A stretch of 64,000 nucleotides of DNA from Streptomyces sp. NBC_01439 (lineage in GTDB: Bacteria > Actinomycetota > Actinomycetes > Streptomycetales > Streptomycetaceae): the NCBI RefSeq assembly GCF_036227605.1, contig NZ_CP109487.1, positions 6,757,501 through 6,821,500 on the forward strand. Direction: 5' to 3'. The notes beneath the pieces are model-generated. The model saw nothing but the letters and a program-made list of their open reading frames with translations. It was not told the DNA's origin and did no database searches. The position numbers and the translations under genes were made by a program. Positions 17,636-29,344 of this stretch are shown piece by piece (position 1 is the stretch's first letter; every line of letters begins with the position of its first letter).

Positions 17636-17642
17636 GTACGAG

Positions 17643-18998
17643 GTGACCGTGAACGCTGAAACCCAAGCCCCCGCCGCCAAGGCGACCTGGCGAGACCTTC
17701 CCGCGGCGCAGCAGCCTTCGTACCCCGATGCCGAGGCTCTGCGCGCTGTCGTCGCGGACCTCGAGTCGTATCCTCCCCTCGTTTTCGCGGGTGAATGCGA
17801 CCAGCTGCGTGCCCGTCTGGGAGCCGTCGCCAAGGGCGAGGCGTTCCTGCTCCAGGGCGGCGACTGCGCCGAGGCCTTCGACGGCGTCTCCGCCGACCAC
17901 ATCCGCGCCAAGCTGAAGACGCTGCTCCAGATGAGCGCCGTCCTGACCTACGCGGCCTCGGTGCCCGTCGTCAAGGTCGGCCGCATCGCCGGCCAGTACT
18001 CCAAGCCGCGCTCCAAGGACACCGAGACCCGCGACGGCGTCACCCTGCCGACCTACCGCGGCGACTCCGTCAACGGCTTCGCCTTCACCGAGGAGGCCCG
18101 GGTCCCGGACCCGGAGCGCCTGAAGCGCATGTACAACGCGTCCGCCTCGACGCTCAACCTGGTGCGCGCCTTCACCACCGGTGGTTACGCCGACCTGCGC
18201 CAGGTGCACGCCTGGAACCAGGACTTCGTGAAGTCCTCCCCGTCCGGTCAGCGCTACGAGCAGCTGGCCCGGGAGATCGACAACGCGCTGAACTTCATGA
18301 AGGCCTGTGGCACCGACCCGGCCGAGTTCAAGGCCGTCGAGTTCTACGCCTCCCACGAGGCGCTGCTGCTCGACTACGAGGGCGCGCTGACCCGCACCGA
18401 CTCGCGCACCGGCAAGCTGTACGACACCTCCGGCCACATGGTCTGGATCGGTGAGCGCACCCGCCAGCTGGACCACGCGCACATCGAGTTCTGCTCGCAG
18501 ATCGCCAACCCGATCGGCATCAAGCTCGGCCCGACCACCACGGTGGACGAGGCGCTGACGTACATCGACCGCCTGGACCCCGAGCGCGAGCCGGGCCGGC
18601 TGACCTTCGTCGTCCGCATGGGCGCCGACAAGGTCCGCGACAAGCTCCCCGAGCTGGTCGAGAAGGTCACCGCCTCCGGCGCGATCGTCGCCTGGGTCAC
18701 CGACCCGATGCACGGCAACACCTTCGAGGCGGCCTCCGGCCACAAGACGCGCCGTTTCGACGACGTGCTCGACGAGGTCAAGGGCTTCTTTGAGGTCCAC
18801 AAGGCCCTCGGCACCCACCCGGGCGGCATCCACGTCGAGCTCACCGGTGACGACGTCACCGAGTGCGTGGGCGGCGGCGACGAGATCTTCGTCGACGACC
18901 TGCACCAGCGCTACGAGACGGCCTGCGACCCGCGGCTCAACCGCAGCCAGTCCCTGGACCTGGCGTTCCTCGTCGCCGAGATGTACCGCGACCAGTAG
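17643..18998 (+). CDS. aroH: Class II 3-deoxy-7-phosphoheptulonate (DAHP) synthase
   Basis: The enzyme condenses phosphoenolpyruvate and erythrose-4-phosphate in the first step of the shikimate pathway. The 451-residue protein has class II (plant-like) features: PPLVFAGECDQLR, FLLQGGDCAEAF (metal-binding Cys), KVGRIAGQYSKPRS, LPTYRGDSVNG, GERTRQLDHAHIEF, NPIGIKLGPTT, WVTDPMHGNTF and the C-terminal DPRLNRSQSLDLAFLVAEM. The start is the GTG at 17643 (MTVNAETQAP), supported by the -10 spacing. It diverges from the attenuated anthranilate synthase and ends at a very strong hairpin. Confidence 0.95.
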   Translation: MTVNAETQAPAAKATWRDLPAAQQPSYPDAEALRAVVADLESYPPLVFAGECDQLRARLGAVAKGEAFLLQGGDCAEAFDGVSADHIRAKLKTLLQMSAVLTYAASVPVVKVGRIAGQYSKPRSKDTETRDGVTLPTYRGDSVNGFAFTEEARVPDPERLKRMYNASASTLNLVRAFTTGGYADLRQVHAWNQDFVKSSPSGQRYEQLAREIDNALNFMKACGTDPAEFKAVEFYASHEALLLDYEGALTRTDSRTGKLYDTSGHMVWIGERTRQLDHAHIEFCSQIANPIGIKLGPTTTVDEALTYIDRLDPEREPGRLTFVVRMGADKVRDKLPELVEKVTASGAIVAWVTDPMHGNTFEAASGHKTRRFDDVLDEVKGFFEVHKALGTHPGGIHVELTGDDVTECVGGGDEIFVDDLHQRYETACDPRLNRSQSLDLAFLVAEMYRDQ

Positions 18999-19017
18999 GG
19001 ATCAGTCAGTACCTTCG

Positions 19018-19064
19018 TACGACAGTGGGGCGCGGATCGATGTGATCCGCGCCCCACTGTCGTA
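19018..19064 (+). terminator. Strong terminator after DAHP synthase
   Basis: A 21-bp perfect stem (19018-19038 with 19044-19064) closes the loop GATGT, 20 bp after the stop codon. It insulates the iron-regulated gene downstream. Confidence 0.88.
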
Positions 19065-19074
19065 TCCAGGGCTT

Positions 19075-19119
19075 TTAGGCCACCCTAACTTTGGGTACGG
19101 TTAGGTAAGCCTCACCGAA
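19075..19119 (+). promoter_or_regulatory. Iron boxes (DmdR/IdeR type) upstream of the ferredoxin gene
   Basis: TTAGGTAAGCCTCACCGAA (19101-19119) matches the Streptomyces iron-box consensus TTAGGTTAGGCTCACCTAA at 16 of 19 positions. A weaker partial copy, TTAGGCCACCCTAAC, begins at 19075. An iron-loaded DtxR-family repressor would silence the gene when iron is sufficient. Confidence 0.8.
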
Positions 19120-19180
19120 ATGGGGATGGCTCGCCGCATCGCTGAACTGCTGAACCATTCCGCCCTGGGAGGTGAACCGC

Positions 19181-19438
19181 GTGTACGTCTGCTCTTGCTT
19201 CGGTGTCACCGACAAGCAGGTCAAGGAGCACGCGGCTGCCGGGGCCTGCACCCCGCGCCAGATCGCCTCGGTCACCAAGGCCGGCACCGACTGCGGGTCG
19301 TGCGTGCGCACCATCCAGGGCATCCTCGGCCGTGGGGCCTGCCCCCGCCGGGAGCTGCTGGAGAAGGGCCAGGGTGCGACCGTGCTCGCCGCGGAGCCGG
19401 GTTCGGCCCGTTCGGCGGAGCTGGCGGAAGCGGCCTAG
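19181..19438 (+). CDS. bfd: Bacterioferritin-associated ferredoxin, (2Fe-2S)-binding
   Basis: This 85-residue protein carries the Bfd-type [2Fe-2S] ligands C4 and C6 (VCSCFGVTD) and C38 and C41 (TDCGSC). It is predicted to donate electrons to bacterioferritin and release stored iron. The GTG at 19181 is 8 nt after GGGAGG. An earlier in-frame GTG at 19172 overlaps that site and is unlikely. The C-terminus is an Ala-rich extension. Iron boxes lie 60-100 bp upstream, and the gene faces bacterioferritin with 16 bp between stop codons, so store and release functions sit together. Confidence 0.92.
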   Translation: MYVCSCFGVTDKQVKEHAAAGACTPRQIASVTKAGTDCGSCVRTIQGILGRGACPRRELLEKGQGATVLAAEPGSARSAELAEAA

Positions 19439-19454
19439 GGCTCGATCGGTCCGG

Positions 19455-19931
19455 TCAGCTCGGCTGCTCGATCAGCTGCGCGATGTAGAGCGGCTCGCCC
19501 AAGGACTCGATGAGCTCCAGCTGGGTGTCGAGGTAGTCGATGTGGTGCTCCTCGTCCTCCAGGATGTCCTCGAAGAGTCGGGCCGAGGTGATGTCACCCT
19601 TGCCGCGCATGACCTCGATGCCCCGCTTGAGCCGGTCAATGGCCTCGACCTCGACCTGGCGGTCCGCCTGGAACATCTCCGTGAGCGTCTGCCCGACGCG
19701 CACGTGGAAGAGGCGCTGGTAGTTCGGCAGGCCATCGAGCATCAGGATGCGCTCGGTGATCTTGTCCGCGTGCTTCATCTCGTCGATGGACTCTTCACGC
19801 GTGTACTTGGCGAGCTTGGTCCAGCCCTTGTTGTCCTGGATGCGGTAGTGCAGCCAGTACTGGTTGATGGCCGTCAGCTCGCCGGTCAGCTGCTCGTTCA
19901 GAAACTCAAGGACCTCGGGGTCGCCCTGCAT
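19455..19931 (-). CDS. bfr: Bacterioferritin
   Basis: This 158-residue iron-storage protein forms a hollow 24-mer with haem. The ferroxidase residues are all present: E18, E51, H54, E94, E127 and H130. Met52 (DEMKHADK) is the haem ligand. The N-terminus MQGDPEVLEFLNEQL is canonical. GGAAGGAG lies 9 nt before the ATG. No iron box is seen in its own upstream region (19932-20104), in contrast to the converging ferredoxin gene, which is the normal opposite-response arrangement. Confidence 0.96.
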   Translation of the reverse strand: MQGDPEVLEFLNEQLTGELTAINQYWLHYRIQDNKGWTKLAKYTREESIDEMKHADKITERILMLDGLPNYQRLFHVRVGQTLTEMFQADRQVEVEAIDRLKRGIEVMRGKGDITSARLFEDILEDEEHHIDYLDTQLELIESLGEPLYIAQLIEQPS

Positions 19932-20104
19932 CGCAGAGGCTCCTTCCAGGCAATGTCAGCTATGTGACGGGGCAGTTGCGCGCATCCTTGCACCGCCGCA
20001 GGGGACCGTCCAGTAAGTGCCTCCTTAGTGGGAGTTGCCATGACTTGCCCGAATCGGTCAAGACCTGGTCATGACCACCCTGCCCAGTCTGTCACCATGG
20101 AGTC

Positions 20105-20737
20105 ATGGGTCAGCCGGAAAGCCGGGAATCTCCGGGAGCAGAGCAGTTGGAGCTTCCACCGGGGCAGCGGCTGCAGAGGGGCTGGCCGGTCACCCATTAC
20201 GGTCCCGTACCCAAGTTCAAGCCGGACCGCTGGGAGTTCCGCGTCTTCGGCGCGACGGCCGACGGGGACAAGCACTGCTGGAACCACAAGGAGTTCACGG
20301 CGCTGCCGTTCGACTCCGTCGTGGCCGATCTGCACTGCGTCACGAAGTTCAGCATGCAGGGCGCCGAATGGGGTGGGGTGCTCGCCCGTGAGGTCCTCGC
20401 CCTGGCTCCCCCCGCACCGCAGGTCACGCATGTGATGGTGTGGGCCGAGTACGGCTTCAGCTCCAACTTGCGGCTGGCCGACTTCGCCTCCGACCGGACC
20501 GTCTTCGCCACCCACGAGGGCGGTGAACTGCTCACCGCCGAGCACGGGTTCCCCGTACGGCTGGTGGTCCCGCACCTGTACGCCTGGAAGGGCCCCAAGT
20601 GGGTCCGCGGCATCGAGTACATGACCGCCGACCGCCGCGGCTTCTGGGAGGAGCGCGGCTACCACAACATCGGCGACCCGTGGCGCGAGCAGCGCTACTC
20701 GTACCAGGAGGAGCCCGGGGAGGGCCCCGAACTGTAG
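20105..20737 (+). CDS. Sulfite-oxidase-like molybdopterin protein
   Basis: This 210-residue single-domain protein of the sulfite oxidase/YedY molybdopterin fold is predicted to be an oxidoreductase. The molybdenum-ligating Cys is C78 in ADLHCVTKFS. GYSSNL-type residues appear as YGFSSNLRLADF, and VRLVVPHLYAWKGPKWVRGI is the conserved substrate-side segment. It lacks the dimerisation and haem domains of full sulfite oxidases and has no signal peptide. The ATG at 20105 begins MGQPESRE. It converges on the DUF4396 gene with only 13 bp between stops. Its physiological substrate is unknown. Confidence 0.87.
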   Translation: MGQPESRESPGAEQLELPPGQRLQRGWPVTHYGPVPKFKPDRWEFRVFGATADGDKHCWNHKEFTALPFDSVVADLHCVTKFSMQGAEWGGVLAREVLALAPPAPQVTHVMVWAEYGFSSNLRLADFASDRTVFATHEGGELLTAEHGFPVRLVVPHLYAWKGPKWVRGIEYMTADRRGFWEERGYHNIGDPWREQRYSYQEEPGEGPEL

Positions 20738-20750
20738 GGCCGCCCCGTGC

Positions 20751-21266
20751 TCAGTGGTGGTACTGGTGCACGACCGCGTGACCCTTGCCGCGGCCGATCA
20801 TCCACTTGTTGACCGGGGTCGTGATCACGAAGGCGGCCGCCAGCGAGATCGCCAGGACGATCCAGAACAGCGGCTCCGACAGGTGCGCGTCCATCGCACC
20901 GGGCCACAGGGCGATCACCCCGTTGTCGATCAGCTCCATGACGGCGATCGAAAGGGTGTCCGCGGCCAGCGCCACCCGGATGGCCGTACGGAGGTCGACG
21001 CCGGCGGCGAGGATCCCGCGCAGGGTGAGAGCGTAGCCGAAGAAGAACGCGAGGGCGATCGCCAGGATCATGGTCGGAACGTTCCCCCAGCCCAGCGCGG
21101 TACCGATGACCATGCCGAGCACCTCGCCGATGGCGCATCCGGTGAGGCAGTGCAGGGTGGCCCGGGCGGCCGTGCCCCAGGTGACCGGGCCGCCGGCGCC
21201 GTGCGCGGGTGCGTGGTGCTCGTGAGCGGGCCCGTGGTCGTGGTGCCCTTCGTGCATGTGCTCCAT
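20751..21266 (-). CDS. DUF4396 membrane protein with His-rich ends, probable copper response
   Basis: This 171-residue protein has an N-terminal His/Asp-rich segment (MEHMHEGHHDHGPAHEHHAP), four predicted membrane helices (around residues 35-60, 63-85, 92-110 and 130-150) and a C-terminal VVHQYHH. DUF4396 has no established activity. The His-rich cytosolic ends suggest metal binding. A CsoR-type palindrome lies about 55 bp upstream, which predicts induction by copper. GAGGGGG precedes the ATG. I infer a role in copper handling, either sequestration or transport. The sequence cannot separate these. Confidence 0.85.
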   Translation of the reverse strand: MEHMHEGHHDHGPAHEHHAPAHGAGGPVTWGTAARATLHCLTGCAIGEVLGMVIGTALGWGNVPTMILAIALAFFFGYALTLRGILAAGVDLRTAIRVALAADTLSIAVMELIDNGVIALWPGAMDAHLSEPLFWIVLAISLAAAFVITTPVNKWMIGRGKGHAVVHQYHH

Positions 21267-21321
21267 GACAACCCCCTCGTGGGAACGCCGGGTAGCGGTC
21301 CCGTCGACAGGACGGAACCGT

Positions 21322-21338
21322 ATACCCCCTAGGGGTAT
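21322..21338 (-). promoter_or_regulatory. CsoR-type copper operator
   Basis: ATACCCC-CTA-GGGGTAT is a perfect 7-bp inverted repeat with a 3-bp centre, matching the GC-rich palindromes bound by copper-sensing CsoR repressors. On the minus strand TATACG/TACGGT overlaps its downstream edge as a possible -10. Confidence 0.75.
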
Positions 21339-21357
21339 TCCTCAAGGAGTCGGTGGA

Positions 21358-22215
21358 TCACTGCGGGCCGCGCAACTCCTTCAGCAGCGCGACGTCCGCC
21401 GCGTGCCCCTCCTTGCCCCCGGGCGTCTCGGTGATCAGCGGGACGCCGTCCATCGCGGGGTGCGTGAACAGCTCCGCGAAGGCGTCCCGGCCGATGTGCC
21501 CCTGACCGATGTTGGCGTGCCGGTCCTTGTGGGCGCCGACGCCCTCCTTGGAGTCGTTCGCGTGGACCAGCTTCAGCCGACCCTCGCCCACGGTGTCGAC
21601 CAGCAGGTCCAGCATCACCTTCGTCCCGCCCGGCTCCGCCAGATCGTGACCCGCCGCGAAGATGTGGCAGGTGTCCAGGCAGATCCCCAGCTTCGGGTGG
21701 TGGTCGAGCGCCTCGAAGTAGGGCCCGAAGTCCCAGGTGCGCGAGCACAGCGAGGATCCCTGCCCGGCCGTGGACTCCAGCAGCAGGAACGGGTCGTCGT
21801 CGTGCGTCAGCTCGTCCAGCAGCGGCAGCACGTGCTCCCTGATCTGCGCGTACGCCGCCTCCCGCGGGCGCCCGCCGGTGGCCGACCCGGTGTGCACGAC
21901 CACCCCGAGCGCACCGATTTCCCGGCCGCGGCGCAGCGAATGGCGCAGCGACTCCACTGACTTCTCCACGGTCGCCGCGGTGTGCGAACCGAAGTTGATC
22001 AGGTACGGGGCGTGCACGTACGCCGGGATCGACCCGTCCGCACACTCCGCCCGGAACCGTTCGTCCTGGGCCGGATTGCCGACCGGGGTGGCCCAGCCGC
22101 GCGGATTGGCGACGAAGACCTGGACGGCCTCCGCCCCCATCTCCCGGGCGTAGGTCAGGCCGACCGAGGCGAGCCCCCCGGCCACGGGGACGTGCCCGCC
22201 CACTGGATTGCGCAT
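21358..22215 (-). CDS. nfo: Deoxyribonuclease IV (AP endonuclease, family 2)
   Basis: This enzyme cleaves DNA at abasic sites in base-excision repair and uses three zinc ions. The 285-residue protein has the TIM-barrel motifs GGHVPVAGGL, YVHAPYLINFGSH, VVHTGSATGG, LLLESTAGQG, GICLDTCHIFAAGHD, LVHANDSKEGVGAHKDRHAN, GHIG and LITETPG, carrying the His/Glu/Asp zinc ligands. The ATG at 22215 (MRNPVGGH) is one codon after an alternative GTG. The start lies 9 nt after the stop of the PASTA kinase gene, so the two are probably co-transcribed. Confidence 0.93.
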   Translation of the reverse strand: MRNPVGGHVPVAGGLASVGLTYAREMGAEAVQVFVANPRGWATPVGNPAQDERFRAECADGSIPAYVHAPYLINFGSHTAATVEKSVESLRHSLRRGREIGALGVVVHTGSATGGRPREAAYAQIREHVLPLLDELTHDDDPFLLLESTAGQGSSLCSRTWDFGPYFEALDHHPKLGICLDTCHIFAAGHDLAEPGGTKVMLDLLVDTVGEGRLKLVHANDSKEGVGAHKDRHANIGQGHIGRDAFAELFTHPAMDGVPLITETPGGKEGHAADVALLKELRGPQ

Positions 22216-22224
22216 CACTACGGC

Positions 22225-24150
<1,926 letters not shown>

Positions 24151-24234
24151 CCGCCGATTCTACGAGCCGCCGAGCGGGCGCCGGCCGGCGGCGGCCGCCT
24201 TGCAGCGCGGCTGTGACGCTGGGCGGGGTTGTGA

Positions 24235-24308
24235 GCGGGGTTGCGATGCGGGGCGGGGGTATCGGTGGGCGGGGTTGCGATGCGGGGCGGGGGTATCGGT
24301 GGGCGGGG
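24235..24308. repeat. 34-bp tandem repeat, G-quadruplex-capable
   Basis: A 34-bp unit (24235-24268) is repeated exactly at 24269-24302, and a partial third copy begins at 24303. Each unit carries GGGGCGGGGG-TATCGGT-GGG, giving four G-runs with loops of 1, 7 and 1 nt together with the start of the next unit. It occupies the 215-bp gap upstream of the PASTA kinase, which otherwise holds no gene. Nothing else is recognisable in 24151-24365. Confidence 0.85.
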
Positions 24309-24365
24309 TCGGGTGGGCGGGGCGGCACCCGCTCACCGCGAAGCCCCCGCCCCCGCCCCGCCGTG

Positions 24366-26541
<2,176 letters not shown>

Positions 26542-26548
26542 GGGCGTC

Positions 26549-26645
26549 CAGCCCCTCCCTTCGCCGGCATGATCCGGATCAGGTTCGTACGGTCGGAGGC
26601 CGGCCAGCCTCCCTCTCAGCCCGGTGCGCCGGACTCCCGCGATAG
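26549..26645 (-). promoter_or_regulatory. TPP riboswitch (THI element)
   Basis: On the minus strand the conserved CTGAGAGG lies at 26619-26612, and the 3' sensor ACCTGATCCGGATCATGCCG lies within 26584-26562. The element is followed directly by the AAGGGAGGGG ribosome binding site of thiO. Thiamine pyrophosphate binding is expected to hide that site and block translation initiation. Confidence 0.93.
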
Positions 26646-26699
26646 GTACGGTGGCCAGACTAACCCGGCGGTGGATGGCGAGTAAGGCGGCACCTATTC

Positions 26700-26714
26700 C
26701 TGACGGAGCGTCAG
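26700..26714 (+). promoter_or_regulatory. Inverted repeat in the spacer of a leaderless promoter
   Basis: CTGACG-GAG-CGTCAG lies just upstream of the -10 box TAGGGT (26720-26725), which is 6 nt before the GTG at 26732. A weak -35 TTCCTG overlaps its left edge. The position suits a repressor site for the flavoprotein gene. Confidence 0.5.
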
Positions 26715-26731
26715 ATGATTAGGGTGGCGGC

Positions 26732-27952
26732 GTGAGCGAGCAGACGGAACAGAATCAGCGCGGCGTCGTGATCGTCGGCGCCGGAATGGCCGGGGTGCAG
26801 ACCGCCGTGGCCCTGCGCGAACAGGGCTTCACCGGCCCCGTGACCCTGCTGGGAGCCGAACCCCACCAGCCCTACGACCGGCCCCCGCTGTCCAAGGCGG
26901 TCCTCCTCGGCAAGGCCGAGGACTCCGCCTTCGACGTGGACTTCGAGGGCCTCGACATCGACCTCAGGCTCGGCGTCGAGGTCACCGGACTGCGCGCCGC
27001 CGTCCACGAGCTGGACACCGGGGCGGGACCGGTCCCCTACGGGATCCTCGTCCTGGCGACCGGCGCGCAGCCGCTCACCCTTCCCGGGACCGAAGGCGTC
27101 CCGGGCGTCCACCTGCTGCGCACCCTGGACGACGCGGCCCGGCTGCGCCCGGTGCTGGCCGCCTCGCCCCGGGCCGTGGTCGTCGGGGCGGGCTGGATCG
27201 GCGCCGAGTTCGCCACGGCCGCCCGGGAGGTGGGCTGCGAGGTCACCGTGGTCGAGGCGGCGGACCGGGTGCTGGCGGGGGCGCTGCCCGCCGAAGTCAC
27301 CGAGCCGATGGCGCGCTGGTACCGGGAGGCGGGCGCGGAGCTGATCACCGGGGCGAAGGTCGCCGGGATCGAGGAGGGGCGGGTCCTGCTGGCGGACGGG
27401 CGGATCCTGCCCGCCGGCGCGGTGGTGGTGGGCATCGGCGCCCGCCCCGCCACCGGATGGCTGGCCGGGACCGGCGTGGACCTCGGCCCCGACGGCTCGG
27501 TCACCGCCGACGCGTACCTGCGGACCTCGCTGCCCGGGGTGTACGCGGTCGGCGACTGCGCCTCCTTCCCGTCCGGGCGGTACGGGACGCGGCTGCTCGT
27601 ACACCACTGGGACAACGCGCTCCAGGGGCCGAAGGCGGTCGCGGCGAACATCCTGGCCGGGGAGCCGGCCCAGGTCTACGACCCGGTGCCGTACTTCTGG
27701 TCGGAGCAGTTCGGACGCTTCGTGCAGTACGCCGGACACCACGGCGGGGCCGACTCCCTGCTCCTGCGCGGGGACCCGGCCGGACCCGCCTGGTCGGTGT
27801 GCTGGCTGCGCGACGGGGCGCTGGTCGCCGTCCTGGCCGTGGGTCGTCCGCGCGACCTGGCGCAGGGCCGCCGCCTGATCGAGGCGGCGGTCCCGCTGGA
27901 CCCCGCCAAGGTCTCCGACCCCGGCACCCCGCTGAAATCGGCCACGGCCTGA
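26732..27952 (+). CDS. Ferredoxin reductase-like FAD/NAD(P)H oxidoreductase
   Basis: This 406-residue flavoprotein of the putidaredoxin/rubredoxin reductase family transfers electrons from NAD(P)H to a ferredoxin or similar acceptor. It has GVVIVGAGMAGVQTAVAL (FAD), PPLSKAVLLGK, ILVLATGAQP, VVVGAGWIGAEFATAARE (NAD) and GVYAVGDCASF, then a C-terminal reductase domain with YFWSEQFGRFVQYAG. The GTG at 26732 is 6 nt after TAGGGT, so the transcript is likely leaderless. It diverges from the thi operon. No ferredoxin or P450 partner is nearby, so the partner is unknown. Confidence 0.9.
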   Translation: MSEQTEQNQRGVVIVGAGMAGVQTAVALREQGFTGPVTLLGAEPHQPYDRPPLSKAVLLGKAEDSAFDVDFEGLDIDLRLGVEVTGLRAAVHELDTGAGPVPYGILVLATGAQPLTLPGTEGVPGVHLLRTLDDAARLRPVLAASPRAVVVGAGWIGAEFATAAREVGCEVTVVEAADRVLAGALPAEVTEPMARWYREAGAELITGAKVAGIEEGRVLLADGRILPAGAVVVGIGARPATGWLAGTGVDLGPDGSVTADAYLRTSLPGVYAVGDCASFPSGRYGTRLLVHHWDNALQGPKAVAANILAGEPAQVYDPVPYFWSEQFGRFVQYAGHHGGADSLLLRGDPAGPAWSVCWLRDGALVAVLAVGRPRDLAQGRRLIEAAVPLDPAKVSDPGTPLKSATA

Positions 27953-28020
27953 CGGGCGGGGTGCGGGGGGTGCGGGTGCCGCCGCGCGGAGCCCGTCCCC
28001 GCCCCGCCCCTTCTCCGCTT

Positions 28021-28114
28021 CCCGGGCTCCGCCCGGACCCGGTCCTCAATCGCCGGACGGGCTGAAATGCGGCCCCGCCGGCGTTCGGGGCGCGGGGTCC
28101 GGAGCGGAGCCCCG
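28021..28114. repeat. Second copy of the dispersed intergenic element
   Basis: CCCGGGCTCCGCCCGGACCC, then CCTCAATCGCCGG, then GGGCTGAAAT, followed by an inverted partner containing CCGCCGGCGTTCGGGG and GGGGTCCGGAGCGGAGCCCC. It matches the arrangement at 8708-8830. It fills most of the 27953-28183 gap after the flavoprotein gene. Confidence 0.65.
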
Positions 28115-28183
28115 GCACGGACCGCGACCCGGACGGGGCTGCTCAGGTACCGGCGGCCGAGTCGAGATGGCAGGCTTGTCTCC

Positions 28184-28549
28184 GTGACCGAGATTGACGC
28201 AAAGATCGATGCCCTTGTCCCCTCATGGCTGTACCTCCCCGACATCGCGGAGATGCTGAACATCGAGGTGACCCGGGTCCGCCAGATGGTCAAGGAAGGG
28301 CAGCTCATCGCCGTCCGCCGCGGCGAGAACCGCTCCTTGCAGGTTCCGGCCCCCTTCATCGACGGCGACAAGGTCGTCAAGGGCCTGGTCGGCCTGCTGA
28401 CCGTGCTGCGCGACGACCGTTTCACCGAGGAGGAGATCCTGGAATGGCTCTTCACCGAGGATCCGACCCTGCCCGGCACCCCCGTGCAGGCGCTGAGCGA
28501 GAATCGCGGCACGGAGGTGAAGCGCCGCGCTCAGGCGCTCGCCCTCTGA
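28184..28549 (+). CDS. Rv2175c-family DNA-binding protein
   Basis: This 121-residue protein has an N-terminal MerR/excisionase-like winged helix (LPDIAEMLNIEVTRVRQMVK, then EGQLIAVRRGENRS) and the conserved C-terminal segment FIDGDKVVKGLVGLLTVLRD. In mycobacteria Rv2175c binds DNA and is controlled by phosphorylation by the PASTA kinase PknL. A PASTA kinase lies 4 kb away here, but a functional link is inference. The GTG at 28184 gives the family N-terminus MTEIDAKIDALVPSWLYL. The frame upstream of it is non-conserved. The target genes are unknown. Confidence 0.87.
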   Translation: MTEIDAKIDALVPSWLYLPDIAEMLNIEVTRVRQMVKEGQLIAVRRGENRSLQVPAPFIDGDKVVKGLVGLLTVLRDDRFTEEEILEWLFTEDPTLPGTPVQALSENRGTEVKRRAQALAL

Positions 28550-28571
28550 CCTGATCGCCTTTCGCTCCACA

Positions 28572-28613
28572 GCGGTGTGCGGGCCCACGGCCGCGGCCCG
28601 GCCCGTACACCGC
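28572..28613 (+). terminator. Hairpin between the Rv2175c-like gene and thiE
   Basis: GCGGTGTGCGGGCC (28572-28585) pairs with GGCCCGTACACCGC (28600-28613) over 14 bp with one G-U pair. It starts 22 bp after a stop and ends 22 bp before the thiE ATG. No TPP motif is present here. Confidence 0.65.
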
Positions 28614-28635
28614 CTCCACCACGGGGGGTACACCC

Positions 28636-29271
28636 ATGCAGCTGTCCGACGCCCGGCTCTACCTCTGCACGGACGCCCGCAAGCGCCAGGGTGACCTCCC
28701 CGAGTTCCTCGACGCCGTCCTGTCCTCGGGCGTGGACATCGTCCAGCTCCGCGACAAGGGCATGGAGGCGGGGGAGGAACTCGAACACCTCCAGGTCTTC
28801 GCCGAAGCCGCCCGCCGTCACGGCAAGCTGCTCGCCGTGAACGACCGCGCCGACGTCGCCCACGCCATCGGCTCCGACGTCCTGCACCTCGGGCAGGGCG
28901 ACATCCCCGTCCCCGCGGCCCGCGCCGTCCTCGGCGAGAAGGTGCTGATCGGCCGGTCCTGCCACGCCGAGGGCGAGGTCGACGCGGCCGTCGCCGAAGC
29001 CGGCGTGGACTACTTCTGCACCGGCCCCTGCTGGCCCACCCCCACCAAGCCCGGCCGCCACGCCCCGGGCCTGGACCTGGTCCGCTACGCGGCCTCCCTG
29101 GAGCAGGACCGCCCCTGGTTCGCCATCGGCGGCATCGACGCCACGAACCTGGACGAGGTGCTGGACGCCGGCGCCACCCGCATCGTGGTCGTCCGCGCCC
29201 TCACCGAGGCCACCGACCCCGGTGCGGCCGCTGCGGAGCTCGCCAAGCGGGTCCGGGCCCGCCTCGGCTGA
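28636..29271 (+). CDS. thiE: Thiamine phosphate synthase
   Basis: ThiE joins HMP pyrophosphate and thiazole phosphate into thiamine phosphate. The 211-residue TIM barrel has [100 protein letters not shown] and [15 protein letters not shown] lies about 9 nt before the ATG. It stands alone, away from the riboswitch-controlled thiOSG operon and with no riboswitch of its own. Confidence 0.95.
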   Translation: MQLSDARLYLCTDARKRQGDLPEFLDAVLSSGVDIVQLRDKGMEAGEELEHLQVFAEAARRHGKLLAVNDRADVAHAIGSDVLHLGQGDIPVPAARAVLGEKVLIGRSCHAEGEVDAAVAEAGVDYFCTGPCWPTPTKPGRHAPGLDLVRYAASLEQDRPWFAIGGIDATNLDEVLDAGATRIVVVRALTEATDPGAAAAELAKRVRARLG

Positions 29272-29344
29272 GTCCGGCCCGCCCGGACCACGGGCGGTCG
29301 CGTTACCCCGTACGGACGCTTTCCGGCCGGAGCCAGACCCTCAA

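Noticed and set aside
24235..24308. The tandem repeat considered as a small CRISPR array or replication iteron.
   Set aside because: There are only two and a half contiguous copies with no spacers, and no cas or replication gene nearby.
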